Assembly (NCBI RefSeq): GCF_014692525.1
Contig: NZ_JACNYL010000006.1
Span: forward strand, 62,001 to 126,000
Length of the DNA: 64,000 nucleotides
DNA from: Sphingobacterium chuzhouense
GTDB taxonomy: Bacteria > Bacteroidota > Bacteroidia > Sphingobacteriales > Sphingobacteriaceae
Direction of reading: 5' to 3'
Shown: positions 9,654-18,878 of the stretch, piece by piece
How the letters are laid out: each line of letters begins with the position of its first letter
Numbering within the stretch: position 1 is the first letter of the stretch
Program-made: the position numbers and the translations under genes
The notes under the pieces: model-generated
Told to the model about the DNA's origin: nothing
What the model saw: the letters and a program-made list of their open reading frames with translations, nothing else
Databases searched by the model: none

Positions 9654-9726
9654 GAATTTGGGTCGTTTTTCCACTTCTACTTAGACAACTCCTTTCGTAC
9701 GTGCAATCACAAAAGAATATGTAGTA

Positions 9727-10986
9727 ATGGCTTATTTATTTACATCCGAATCGGTGTCGGAGGGACACCCTGACAAAGTAGCGGATCAGATTTCCGATGC
9801 GTTGATTGACAATTTTTTGGCGTGGGATGAAGATGCCCGAGTGGCTATTGAGACCTTAGTAACGACCGGACAGGTTGTTTTGGCCGGCGAAGTGAAATCC
9901 AACATCTATTTAGATGTACAGAAAATCACCCGTTCGGTTATTGAGAAAATAGGGTACACCAAGTCCGAATATATGTTTGAGGCAAACTCTTGTGGTGTGC
10001 TGTCGGCTATTCACGAACAGTCTGCGGAGATCAATCAAGGCGTCGATCGCCAAACAAAACAGGAACAGGGCGCCGGCGACCAAGGTATCATGTTTGGCTA
10101 CGCGAGCAACGAAACCGAAAACTATATGCCGCTGGCTTTAGACCTCGCCCATCGGTTATTATACGAGCTAGCCGCCTTACGTCGGGAAAACGACGAGATC
10201 ACCTATTTACGTCCGGACGCGAAGTCGCAGGTCACTTTGGAATACAGCGACGACCATAAACCGCAACGCATCGACACGATCGTCATTTCGACACAGCATG
10301 ACGAGTTCGCTACCGAAGCAGCAATGCGGGAGAAAATTACCGACGATGTTAAAAACATCCTGATCCCCCGTGTAAAGGCACAACTGACACCAGCGTTGCA
10401 GGCCCTATTTACCGACAACATCAAGTTTCACATTAATCCTACGGGAAAATTTGTGATCGGCGGGCCGCATGGCGACACCGGCTTGACCGGACGTAAGATT
10501 ATCGTGGATACGTACGGAGGAAAAGGAGCACATGGTGGTGGTGCATTCTCCGGAAAAGATCCCTCTAAAGTAGACCGCTCTGCAGCATACGCTACCCGTC
10601 ATATTGCTAAAAACCTCGTAGCAGCAGGTGTTGCGGACGAGATACTGGTGCAGATATCCTATGCTATCGGTGTAAAAGACCCTATGGGAATCTATGTAAA
10701 TACGTACGGCACAAGCAACGTCGACTTTAACGATAGCAAAATTGCTCAAAAAATTGGTGAAATATTCGACATGACACCTTACGGCATCGAAACCCGCTTA
10801 GGACTTCGCAAACCGATATATTCAGAAACAGCGGCTTACGGACATATGGGAAGAACGCCACAAACCATAACCAAAACATTCGAAAGCTCCAACGGTGAGA
10901 AGAAAACCATGGAAGTGGAATTGTTTACCTGGGAGAAATTGGACTATGTGGATGCTATTAAGGAGGCGTTTGGGATTAAGTCCTAA
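9727..10986 (+). CDS. metK: S-adenosylmethionine synthetase
   Basis: A 419-residue cytoplasmic enzyme joining methionine and ATP to give S-adenosylmethionine, phosphate and diphosphate. Clear family motifs: FTSESVSEGHPDKVADQISD at the N-terminus (ATP/methionine binding), GAGDQGIMFGYA near 117 and GGGAFSGKDPSKVDRSAAY near 277 (P-loop-like phosphate binding). Length is that of the Bacteroidota form. It is a single-gene unit: its own promoter and SAM-responsive leader lie upstream and a rho-independent terminator follows 24 bases after the stop. It has no functional link with the glycan genes on either side and probably represents core chromosome into which the flanking loci were arranged. Control by SAM through translation or early termination is inferred from the leader. 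Confidence 0.98.
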   Translation: MAYLFTSESVSEGHPDKVADQISDALIDNFLAWDEDARVAIETLVTTGQVVLAGEVKSNIYLDVQKITRSVIEKIGYTKSEYMFEANSCGVLSAIHEQSAEINQGVDRQTKQEQGAGDQGIMFGYASNETENYMPLALDLAHRLLYELAALRRENDEITYLRPDAKSQVTLEYSDDHKPQRIDTIVISTQHDEFATEAAMREKITDDVKNILIPRVKAQLTPALQALFTDNIKFHINPTGKFVIGGPHGDTGLTGRKIIVDTYGGKGAHGGGAFSGKDPSKVDRSAAYATRHIAKNLVAAGVADEILVQISYAIGVKDPMGIYVNTYGTSNVDFNDSKIAQKIGEIFDMTPYGIETRLGLRKPIYSETAAYGHMGRTPQTITKTFESSNGEKKTMEVELFTWEKLDYVDAIKEAFGIKS

Positions 10987-11010
10987 AATCTGAGTACAAG
11001 AAGATATATT

Positions 11011-11046
11011 AAGGTTACTTTACAACATCGTAGAGTAACCTTTTTT
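11011..11046 (+). terminator. Rho-independent terminator of metK
   Basis: Thirteen-base arms AAGGTTACTTTAC and GTAGAGTAACCTT (one G-T wobble) around AACATC, followed by six T. Placed 24 bases past the metK stop. Confidence 0.85.
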
Positions 11047-11297
11047 ATTTCGATCATATTTCTAGTACCGACTAGCGCCTCCTAGGCGCAATAAATCGCT
11101 TTCTGTACAAAATTGAACCATTTCTGAACAAATAACTACCCTTGCGCACTGGTTCATTCTCTAATTTTGTGCTATGCTAATCGTTTCAGCATGACCATAA
11201 CTAAGCTATAAATCGCACTTATTTAAATACCGAAATATATAAAAATGTAAACACATAAACCAACATACTCTTAATACGCCTCCACAACAATAGGGGC
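11047..11297. other. Intergenic region between metK terminator and SusC
   Basis: No gene seen. It holds a short perfect hairpin GCGCCT-CCT-AGGCGC (11075-11089), two TGAAC direct repeats starting at 11114 and 11125 (one helical turn apart, a possible site for the AraC-type domain of the hybrid regulator encoded downstream), and the promoter at 11142-11169. Confidence 0.4.
11142..11169 (+). promoter_or_regulatory. Promoter of the SusC/SusD polysaccharide operon
   Basis: TTG (11142-11144), 17 bases, TAATTTTG (11162-11169), an exact TAnnTTTG box. Transcription would start near 11175, about 120 nt before the SusC start. The TGAAC repeats sit just upstream of the -33 box, where an activator would bind. 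Confidence 0.55.
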
Positions 11298-14200
11298 ATG
11301 AAATGTAAACGTTTAACCAAAAATAAATATATGATAAAAGTAATTCACACCAAGCTTTCGGGCTTATGGATTGTTGCTATCCTTTTGCTTTCGATAACGC
11401 ATGGCTATGCGCAACAACAACCTATTATATCGGGAAACGTAAAGGATCAAGACGGCATGTCCTTGACAGGTGTCACCGTACGCGTAAAGGGACAAAATAC
11501 GCAGGTAATGACCGATGAAGAGGGAAACTATAGCCTCCAAGCCCCGATGTCGTCTATTTTAGTATTCTCTTACGTGGGCTATAGTGATCAAGAAGCCACG
11601 GTAAGCTCCTCCGCCGCGATCAATATCACGATGATCGCCGACGACGTCCTAGAGGAGGTTGTCGTTGTAGGTTATGGTACCCAGCGGAAAAAAGATTTGA
11701 CCGGGGGGCTTTCTGTCGTTGGCAAAGAACAGCTAGAAATGGTTTCTACTCCCAATTTGATGGACCGTCTTATAGGACAAGTAGCTGGATTCACCATTAC
11801 GACTTCAAACGCAGCCCCGGGGCAGGATCAGGCACTTCTTATCCGCGGTGAAAATTCATTATCTGCCAACAATAGCCCTTTAATTGTATTGGATGGAATC
11901 CCCTATAGTGGTTCATTAAATGATCTTGACCCCAATATAATCGACAATATGTCCGTGCTAAAAGATGCTTCCGCAGTGGCTATCTATGGATCACGAGGTT
12001 CGAATGGCGTCATACTTATCCAGACCAAAAGAGGACAAGTGGGCAGGCCTCAGGTTAGTTACAAAGGCCAACTTGGCATGGCGGAACCCATGCAATACAT
12101 CGAAGTGATGGGGCCAAATGAATATATCCGCCTGCAACAAGACATCGGGCGTTTGAAAGAAGGCCTTTCCGGAGATCAACTTGACCCTATTGCCGGCAGC
12201 ATCATCAGCGTTACCGAACGCGAAAATTATGCCAATGGCATTACACATAACTGGCAAGATTACATCTTCCGAAGAGCATTGACCACGGATCATCAAGCAA
12301 GTATCTCTGGAGGAACGGAGAGTACTAAATATCTGGCCGCTATTTCGTCGTTGGGGCAAGAAGGTGTGGTTTATAACTCTAAGTTATCCCGTACGGTGAT
12401 CTCCGCAAATATCGACCAAGTATTCAATAACTGGCTGACCACCGGCATAGGGACACAATTTTCCCAGCGAGAAGACGGCGGTATAACACCTAACATCGAA
12501 CACGCGATAAAACAGAGCCCCTATGGAAAATACAAAGACGAATCAGGATACTATGTTAATGAACCGATGGAATATTCGCTCATAACAAATCCAATGCGCA
12601 ATGTCAATGCTGAACAAGACAGGACAAACCGAAATTTCTTTCTCAATGCCTATGCAAATGTATTGTTGCCGGTAACCGGATTATCCTTCCGTTCGAATTA
12701 CGGATATAATTACCGCAGCAATTTTACAGGTACTTATTATGGCCGAGATACCTTCGACGGAAGAGAACAAAATGGGCTTGTCGGCGGAAAAGCAAGCATC
12801 AGCAATGGACATTACACGGAGTACACCTGGGAAAACATTCTCCGTTATGAACGCGAGATCGGCAGGCATCGTCTTGATGCGACCGGACTGTTTAGTATGC
12901 AGGAAACTAAAAGCATCAGTTCCTCGCAAAGTGCAGAAGGCTTTGTAACCGATGATACCGGATATTATATGATGGATGCTGCTGAACGGAAACAGACGAT
13001 AAATTCTGGGCTGACCGAAACCGCTATGTTATCCTACATGTTCCGTTTTAATTATGCTTATAACGATAAATATCTGGCGACCATAACTGGTCGATCGGAT
13101 GGGGCATCCGTCTTTGGGGAAAACAATAAATACGCTTTTTTTCCATCGGTTGCACTCGCTTGGCAAATAGGGGAGGAAAACTTTGTGAAGGACCGTATCG
13201 AATGGATTAATATGCTAAAACTACGGGCATCCTACGGAGCAAACGGCAATCAAGCCATTACGGCTTATAGGACATTAGATAGGCTCTATTCGAGCGTAAA
13301 GTATATATGGGGAGATGACGGGGTGGCCGTCAATACGGCATACCTACCGGGCGATGGCGTGGGTAATCCCAACCTAAAATGGGAAACAACATATACGGCT
13401 AACGCGGCTTTGGATTTTTCCCTATTTAATAACCGATTTAGTGGAAGTATTGATATGTATCTTTCGAATACCCATGATCTGTTGATGATGCGCACAGTAC
13501 CTATCATGAACGGTTATAACCGGATTTGGGACAATATTGGACAGGTACGTAACAAGGGCGTGGAGGTCGCCCTGAACGCCGTAAATATCGATAAAAGAAA
13601 TTTTCGTTGGACCTCCAATCTCAACTTTTCCTTAAACCGTGATAAAATAATTGACCTTCGCGGTGACAAGATCGATGACATTGACAACAAATGGTTTATC
13701 GGCGAACCCTTGCGGGTTTTCTATGACTACAATATGGTCGGTATATGGAAAGATGGAGATGTGTTTACCTATACAGATGCGGATGGCAATGAACAGGATA
13801 TTCAGCGAGGCGCCATCCCTGGATCCGCTAAACTGGAGGATATAGATGGCAATGGGTACATCGACGAGGATGACCGAAAAATTATCGGATCCAAACGACC
13901 GAGTTTCACCGCGTCCATAGGCAATAAATTGACCTATAAAAACTTTTACTTCTCGTGTTTAGTGAACGGTGTATTTGGCGTTTGGAGTGATGACCATTTG
14001 GCCAATATGGCTTCCTGGACATTTGGAATCACGAATTATGTACACGGTGCAAATTATTGGACGCCGGAAAACCAGGATGCAGACATCGTTTCTCCCGGTT
14101 ATGTAAACAACTACCAACATGGCTACTACAAAAAGGTATCGTACGTACAAGTTAAAAATATTACGCTTGGCCATCGATTTGGATACGAAACCGCCAAGAA

Positions 14201-14351
14201 AGTAGGACTCAGCGCAATTGATGTAAACGTGAGTGTCAATAATTTACATACATTTTCCAATACACGACAGGTTCTCAATTATGACAACGGTTGGATGGCC
14301 TCCTATCCCATGGCTCGTTCTTACATGCTAGGATTAAATTTAACTTTCTAA
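11298..14351 (+). CDS. SusC-like TonB-dependent receptor
   Basis: A 1017-residue outer-membrane beta-barrel transporter that imports oligosaccharides with its SusD partner, powered by TonB. After the signal peptide (ends near THGYAQ) comes a carboxypeptidase-regulatory-like domain (about 43-125: ISGNVKDQDGMSLTGVTVRVKG), the SusC linker EEVVVVGYGTQRKKDLTG, the plug domain with LIRGENSLSANNSPLIVLDGIPY, and the barrel ending in LGLNLTF with the terminal Phe of outer-membrane proteins. There is no N-terminal STN domain, so it is not controlled by an anti-sigma factor; control should come from the hybrid two-component regulator at the end of the locus. An internal start at 11331 (MIKVIHTK) gives a tighter signal peptide and is as likely as the one given. 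It is 12 bases from susD. Confidence 0.95.
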   Translation: MKCKRLTKNKYMIKVIHTKLSGLWIVAILLLSITHGYAQQQPIISGNVKDQDGMSLTGVTVRVKGQNTQVMTDEEGNYSLQAPMSSILVFSYVGYSDQEATVSSSAAINITMIADDVLEEVVVVGYGTQRKKDLTGGLSVVGKEQLEMVSTPNLMDRLIGQVAGFTITTSNAAPGQDQALLIRGENSLSANNSPLIVLDGIPYSGSLNDLDPNIIDNMSVLKDASAVAIYGSRGSNGVILIQTKRGQVGRPQVSYKGQLGMAEPMQYIEVMGPNEYIRLQQDIGRLKEGLSGDQLDPIAGSIISVTERENYANGITHNWQDYIFRRALTTDHQASISGGTESTKYLAAISSLGQEGVVYNSKLSRTVISANIDQVFNNWLTTGIGTQFSQREDGGITPNIEHAIKQSPYGKYKDESGYYVNEPMEYSLITNPMRNVNAEQDRTNRNFFLNAYANVLLPVTGLSFRSNYGYNYRSNFTGTYYGRDTFDGREQNGLVGGKASISNGHYTEYTWENILRYEREIGRHRLDATGLFSMQETKSISSSQSAEGFVTDDTGYYMMDAAERKQTINSGLTETAMLSYMFRFNYAYNDKYLATITGRSDGASVFGENNKYAFFPSVALAWQIGEENFVKDRIEWINMLKLRASYGANGNQAITAYRTLDRLYSSVKYIWGDDGVAVNTAYLPGDGVGNPNLKWETTYTANAALDFSLFNNRFSGSIDMYLSNTHDLLMMRTVPIMNGYNRIWDNIGQVRNKGVEVALNAVNIDKRNFRWTSNLNFSLNRDKIIDLRGDKIDDIDNKWFIGEPLRVFYDYNMVGIWKDGDVFTYTDADGNEQDIQRGAIPGSAKLEDIDGNGYIDEDDRKIIGSKRPSFTASIGNKLTYKNFYFSCLVNGVFGVWSDDHLANMASWTFGITNYVHGANYWTPENQDADIVSPGYVNNYQHGYYKKVSYVQVKNITLGHRFGYETAKKVGLSAIDVNVSVNNLHTFSNTRQVLNYDNGWMASYPMARSYMLGLNLTF

Positions 14352-14363
14352 ATCAAAGACCAT

Positions 14364-16019
14364 ATGAATATGAACAATATTATAAGATCAGGATTTGCGG
14401 TCATCATGATGATGACCATTAGCGGGTGTGAAAAGTTTTTGGAGGAGGATTTAAAATCAGAATTGTCTCCTACCAATACACTAACAAGCACATATGGGTT
14501 TGAGGTAGGCGTTGCCGGGCTGTATGCACTAACTCGTGCAGAATACAATACCTATGGCGAAGGCGGTGCATTTATCCACAATGGTGCTTGTCCTTATGAA
14601 GCTTTGCAAGCGGCTACAGACATTGTAGATGCGATGAACAGCGATGGTTCTCTCCTTCCCTTTGCCAACTTAACATTGACTTCTGCGGAACAGTTTGTTA
14701 AAACGTATTGGAACTGGGCATATAGCCTTATCTCGTCTGCCAATGAAATCTTGGTGTTTTCCGAAAAAAACACGAACTGGGATAATCCAACAGACAAGGA
14801 ACGCTTTCAGGCAGAGGCTCGATTTTTCCGTGCCTATGCCTACCGTACGTTAATCTACCTGTATGGCGATGTACCTTATGTGGAGACGATATTATATGAT
14901 TTTCAGCTTAACTTTACGCGGACTCCAAAAGCCGAGGTGTTGGCGCATATTGTAGACGACCTTAAATTTGCTACCGAATATCTTCCTGCTAATCCAGATC
15001 AAGTTTTAGAAGGAAAACTGACCAAATGGGCTGCCTTTCATTTATTGAGCGAAATGTACCTGTTGCAGAAAGAATATACATTGGCGGAAAGCGCTGCATT
15101 GGAAGTAATCAATAGCGGACATTACGATTTGATGAAAACGCGTTTCGGAGTAAATAAAGACAAGGCAGGCGACGTATTCAGTGATATGTTCCTGGAAAAT
15201 AATCAAAACAGAAAAAGCGGCAATAGAGAAAGTATCTTTGTTTTACAGTTTCAATTTAACACTATTGGTGGCGGTACAAATTCCGACGACTGGACCCGCA
15301 GGGCATGGAACCCAAAATATCAAGATATTTCAGGCTTTGTCTTGGCTGACACATTAGGTGGACGCGGTTTGGCGCAGATCGTGCCAATGAAATGGTGGAT
15401 AGGCACAGGGGGCACCAACGCTACTGGAAATTTTCCTGGTATTTTTGGTACGACGGATATCCGCAACTCGAACTACAACATCAAGCGCAACTGGTATTAC
15501 AACAACCCGGGTGACGCCGCCCTATTGGGTAAAAAAGCGAACATTACAGATCAAACGTGGGCATCTACAAAATCCCTATTTCCCGCATTGACCAAATTTT
15601 TCTACGGACGCTCGGAAAACCTGAGTCTAACAGGTAGCTATAAGGATCGCATGAAATTCCGTTTAGCCGAAACCTATTTGCTGTTAGCAGAAGCATATAT
15701 CGGACAAGGCGATGCTTTTAAAGCAAAAGCCGCCGAGGCTATAAACGAAGTTCGCCAGCGAGCAGGTGCATCCATCATTACGGCAAGTGATATAACTATG
15801 GATTTTCTGCTCGACGAGCGTATCCGGGAATTGGTTGGTGAAGAAAGTCGACGTTTCACGTTAATCCGTACCGACAAATATGTGGATCGCGTCAAAACTT
15901 ATAACGACGCTATCAAGAATAAAGTACAGGCTTATCATGCCTTGTGGCCTATTCCACAGGGTATAATAGATGCCAATCGCGATGCCGAGTTTCCGCAAAA
16001 CGATGGATATGGCAAATAA
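14364..16019 (+). CDS. SusD-like glycan-binding lipoprotein (RagB/SusD)
   Basis: A 551-residue surface lipoprotein that caps the SusC barrel and binds glycan. Lipobox TISG-C near residue 22, then EKFLEEDLKSELSPTN, the usual SusD N-terminus. The TPR-like helical core (YWNWAYSLISSANEIL, QAEARFFRAYAYRTLIYLYGDVPY) and the C-terminal LAETYLLLAEAYIGQGDAFKAKAAEAINEVRQRAG are typical of RagB/SusD. It directly follows its SusC, as always in such pairs. The glycan is unknown. Confidence 0.94.
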   Translation: MNMNNIIRSGFAVIMMMTISGCEKFLEEDLKSELSPTNTLTSTYGFEVGVAGLYALTRAEYNTYGEGGAFIHNGACPYEALQAATDIVDAMNSDGSLLPFANLTLTSAEQFVKTYWNWAYSLISSANEILVFSEKNTNWDNPTDKERFQAEARFFRAYAYRTLIYLYGDVPYVETILYDFQLNFTRTPKAEVLAHIVDDLKFATEYLPANPDQVLEGKLTKWAAFHLLSEMYLLQKEYTLAESAALEVINSGHYDLMKTRFGVNKDKAGDVFSDMFLENNQNRKSGNRESIFVLQFQFNTIGGGTNSDDWTRRAWNPKYQDISGFVLADTLGGRGLAQIVPMKWWIGTGGTNATGNFPGIFGTTDIRNSNYNIKRNWYYNNPGDAALLGKKANITDQTWASTKSLFPALTKFFYGRSENLSLTGSYKDRMKFRLAETYLLLAEAYIGQGDAFKAKAAEAINEVRQRAGASIITASDITMDFLLDERIRELVGEESRRFTLIRTDKYVDRVKTYNDAIKNKVQAYHALWPIPQGIIDANRDAEFPQNDGYGK

Positions 16020-16070
16020 TATGTTCCATGATAACTGCCAACAATAAATTTTCAACAAAAAGAACAGCGC

Positions 16071-17264
16071 ATGAAAAGAATAAATAACCTATATAAAATA
16101 GGATTACTGTCTTTCTTAACATTATGGCTACATGCATGTAGCTATGAAATTCAAGATATTGACAAGGTGGAAGAGCATCTGGAATTGCAAGCCTCCTCCA
16201 TGGACATTACATTGGATGCAGACCATTTAACAGACGACATTATTACGTTCACATGGAAACCCGCAAGACCGGTATTGAACGATCATATTATCTTGTATAC
16301 CTCAAAGCTGGATGTCGTTGGCAACAACTTTGGTTCGTCCACCGCGGTTATGAATTATGAAGACGACGGTATATTTAGTAGGAGTTTTACTTCCGAACAG
16401 ATACAGAATTGGGCCAATCAAAAATGGAAGTTACCTGTTAATACACCTTTCACATTAGAATTTCGGATTGTAGCACAATGGGAAGGCGGCGCCACCTTCG
16501 AATCACCGGAGGTACGTACCGTACGCGTTAATGTGCAACCGATCAAAACTATTGTGTTCGATGCGGATAAAGTCTTTCTTGACGGAACGGCTGTCCCCGG
16601 CATCAGTAAGCTGGAGATGGGTACAACTGTGGAGAATGACGGCATATATGCACATCTCTTACAGTTAGAAGAAGGAGAACTGCAAATTCCTATAGAGTTT
16701 AATGGTGAGACAAACTATATCAGTCCTGCAGATGGCGACGGGACATTAAAAGATGGCGAGTCAATTGATGTTGTCGTCCGTGAAAATCCAGTTTCCTGGA
16801 AGATAGAAAATCCCGGAGAATACCGTATCGTAGTCAATATGCAAAAAGCAACGGCCACCATCTACTCTCCATCGAAAGCTCTGCAACCAGCGGTTGTGGA
16901 ATGGATGCTCGACGGAAACCTACAGACAACCGTTGTTAATGATCTTTGGGAATATGGAGAACCTACGGGATGGTCTTGGCGAGGCGGTAATTGGACGCAG
17001 AGTACAGCAGATCCACAAGTATTTGTGTACGCCGGCCCAGCGATCAACGGCAGAACAAAGTTCGGCGTTGCGCCACACAACCAGTCTTACGTGTATACCG
17101 GCAACAACACCAGCACCGATACACCGGTGACCCACGGGACGACATATAATGTATTCAGCGGTTATAGCGCCAATGAACGGAATGCGTATTTCCGCCTTCC
17201 TTCCGGTACCAATTTTATTATTCTTGATATCCGGAACAAGACTATGGTCGCTAGTCAAAGATGA
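16071..17264 (+). CDS. SusE/SusF-like surface glycan-binding lipoprotein
   Basis: A 397-residue lipoprotein (lipobox LHA-C near residue 23). The N-terminal part, LQASSMDITLDADHLTDDIITFTWKPA, is that of SusE-family outer-membrane proteins, which carry an Ig-like fold followed by carbohydrate-binding modules. The C-terminal 120 residues (WMLDGNLQTTVVNDLWEYGE, then GWSWRGGNWTQ and YFRLPSGTNFIILDIRNKTM) resemble the SusE/SusF-type binding modules, rich in exposed Trp and Tyr. It is third in the operon, 51 bases after SusD. It most likely sits on the cell surface and holds substrate; it is not expected to be catalytic. Confidence 0.8.
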   Translation: MKRINNLYKIGLLSFLTLWLHACSYEIQDIDKVEEHLELQASSMDITLDADHLTDDIITFTWKPARPVLNDHIILYTSKLDVVGNNFGSSTAVMNYEDDGIFSRSFTSEQIQNWANQKWKLPVNTPFTLEFRIVAQWEGGATFESPEVRTVRVNVQPIKTIVFDADKVFLDGTAVPGISKLEMGTTVENDGIYAHLLQLEEGELQIPIEFNGETNYISPADGDGTLKDGESIDVVVRENPVSWKIENPGEYRIVVNMQKATATIYSPSKALQPAVVEWMLDGNLQTTVVNDLWEYGEPTGWSWRGGNWTQSTADPQVFVYAGPAINGRTKFGVAPHNQSYVYTGNNTSTDTPVTHGTTYNVFSGYSANERNAYFRLPSGTNFIILDIRNKTMVASQR

Positions 17265-17313
17265 AAAATAGAATAGATAAAACACTTTCTTCAGAAATTT
17301 TTAATCACGAAAT

Positions 17314-18876
17314 ATGAGAACATCAAATTATAGGACGATAATAAAATTGTCGTTGATAGCCCTTACATGTCTACAATCATTTGCTTGCACTTCAAATGAT
17401 CTGGCAGAAGGCGATAGCATTAACGGAACGTTGGTTAGCACGAAGTACAATCGGAGCGCCGTATTACGCAATCCATTAAATGGGTGGGTCATGTATGCCG
17501 CGCGGACAGCAGAACCCACCTTCTGGGATCAGGAATACTATGTTCCGGATTTGGGGAAACGGGTAAAAGCTATAGATTATGCATCCGCCTGCTACTTGCG
17601 GACGAGCTGGTCGTCACTCAATCCGGCCGATGGGGTTTATGCTTGGCGAGATCCGAGCACACAGATTGCCCGATTGATCAATGGCGCTAAAGAACGAGGT
17701 GTGCCAATTGCTTTTCGCATCGTGGTCGATGGCCGCGATCAAGGAATGAATACACCCCAGTTTGTCTTTGATGCCGGCGCTGCATCTTATCTGGAGAACC
17801 CTGCCTTTCCTACCCGTATCACACCATTGCCCCAAGATCCTATTTTCAGGCAATACTATACCAAATTTATCGAAGCCCTTGCTGAAGATTTCAACGATCC
17901 AAATCTCGTATCGTTCATCGACGCCTATGGTTTTGGAAAGTGGGGTGAAGCGCACAATGTGATCTACGAGGATCCCAACACCTCCACGGGGGCTAATACG
18001 GAGACGCTTAAGGAAGAATTGATCGACTGGGTTTCCGATTTATACACCAGAACCTTCACTAAAATACCTTTAGTTATCAACTACCACCGGTTGATTGGCC
18101 ATCCACAAAGCTGGGGTTCTCCAAATCCGAACAGTGATAGGCTATTGACCAAAATGATCAACAAAGGATATAGCCTTCGGCAAGATGCATTTGGTATGAC
18201 AGAATATTACCAAAGTTGGGAAAAGCAGTTTGCCAAATCGTGGAACTTTAAACGACCGATCTTAATGGAAGGGGGATGGATTACTTCCGGAACGCATCGT
18301 TATTGGACAGATCCGAGTGGCCGATACCGTGAAGGCCATCCCGAAGATGTGCGGCAAGGAGAATTTGAAGCGTCGGCAGAGGCCTGTGTCAATATGATGG
18401 ACTTCCGCTCTGGAGATACCGATTCATGGTTTGAAAAGTCTTTCAACCTCGTGCAGCGCTTTGTATCAGAAGGAGGATATCGTCTGTTTCCTGATCAGGT
18501 TTATCTGCCGGAAACGGTGAGAAGCGGCACCGAGGCAGAGATTACGCACCGTTGGCGAAACATGGGATGGGGATACTTTCCGAACAATATCCCACAATGG
18601 AATTATAAATATAAAGTTGCTTTTGCACTTCTTGATGCGGACGATCATGTAAAGAAGATATTATTGGATACCGCCAGCGAGCCCTCGGATTGGCTAAAGG
18701 ATAAGCCGGTAACCTACAATTTCAAAACTATTGTCGATCTTCCACAGGGAACATATACCTGGGCCATCGCTATTGTTGATACAACAAAGGACAACCAGCC
18801 CGGTATAAAGCTTGCCGTTAACGATGAGATAACCGAAGAAGGGTGGGTGAAACTTCTGAACGTCCAAATACAATAA
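17314..18876 (+). CDS. DUF4832-like putative glycoside hydrolase lipoprotein
   Basis: A 520-residue lipoprotein (lipobox SFA-C near residue 25). NPLNGWVMYAA and YLRTSWSSLNPADGVYAWRDP are hallmarks of a TIM-barrel group related to beta-galactosidase-like (clan GH-A) proteins that is annotated as DUF4832, with acidic residues such as GYGFGKWGEAHNV-like text (DAYGFGKWGEAHN, about 205) and ILMEGGWITSG (about 320) at places where clan A enzymes carry their acid/base and nucleophile glutamates. The C-terminal part (VRSGTEAEITHRWRNMGWGYFPNN) looks like a beta-sandwich. No member is known to me with a proven activity on this type of substrate, so the catalytic role is inferred. It lies inside the polysaccharide locus, 2 bases before the next gene. 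Confidence 0.65.
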   Translation: MRTSNYRTIIKLSLIALTCLQSFACTSNDLAEGDSINGTLVSTKYNRSAVLRNPLNGWVMYAARTAEPTFWDQEYYVPDLGKRVKAIDYASACYLRTSWSSLNPADGVYAWRDPSTQIARLINGAKERGVPIAFRIVVDGRDQGMNTPQFVFDAGAASYLENPAFPTRITPLPQDPIFRQYYTKFIEALAEDFNDPNLVSFIDAYGFGKWGEAHNVIYEDPNTSTGANTETLKEELIDWVSDLYTRTFTKIPLVINYHRLIGHPQSWGSPNPNSDRLLTKMINKGYSLRQDAFGMTEYYQSWEKQFAKSWNFKRPILMEGGWITSGTHRYWTDPSGRYREGHPEDVRQGEFEASAEACVNMMDFRSGDTDSWFEKSFNLVQRFVSEGGYRLFPDQVYLPETVRSGTEAEITHRWRNMGWGYFPNNIPQWNYKYKVAFALLDADDHVKKILLDTASEPSDWLKDKPVTYNFKTIVDLPQGTYTWAIAIVDTTKDNQPGIKLAVNDEITEEGWVKLLNVQIQ

Positions 18877-18878
18877 GT

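Noticed and set aside
11075..11089. GCGCCT-CCT-AGGCGC hairpin as a terminator or operator
   Set aside because: Only six-base arms with a 3-base loop, no T-run, and the metK terminator already lies 30 bases upstream.
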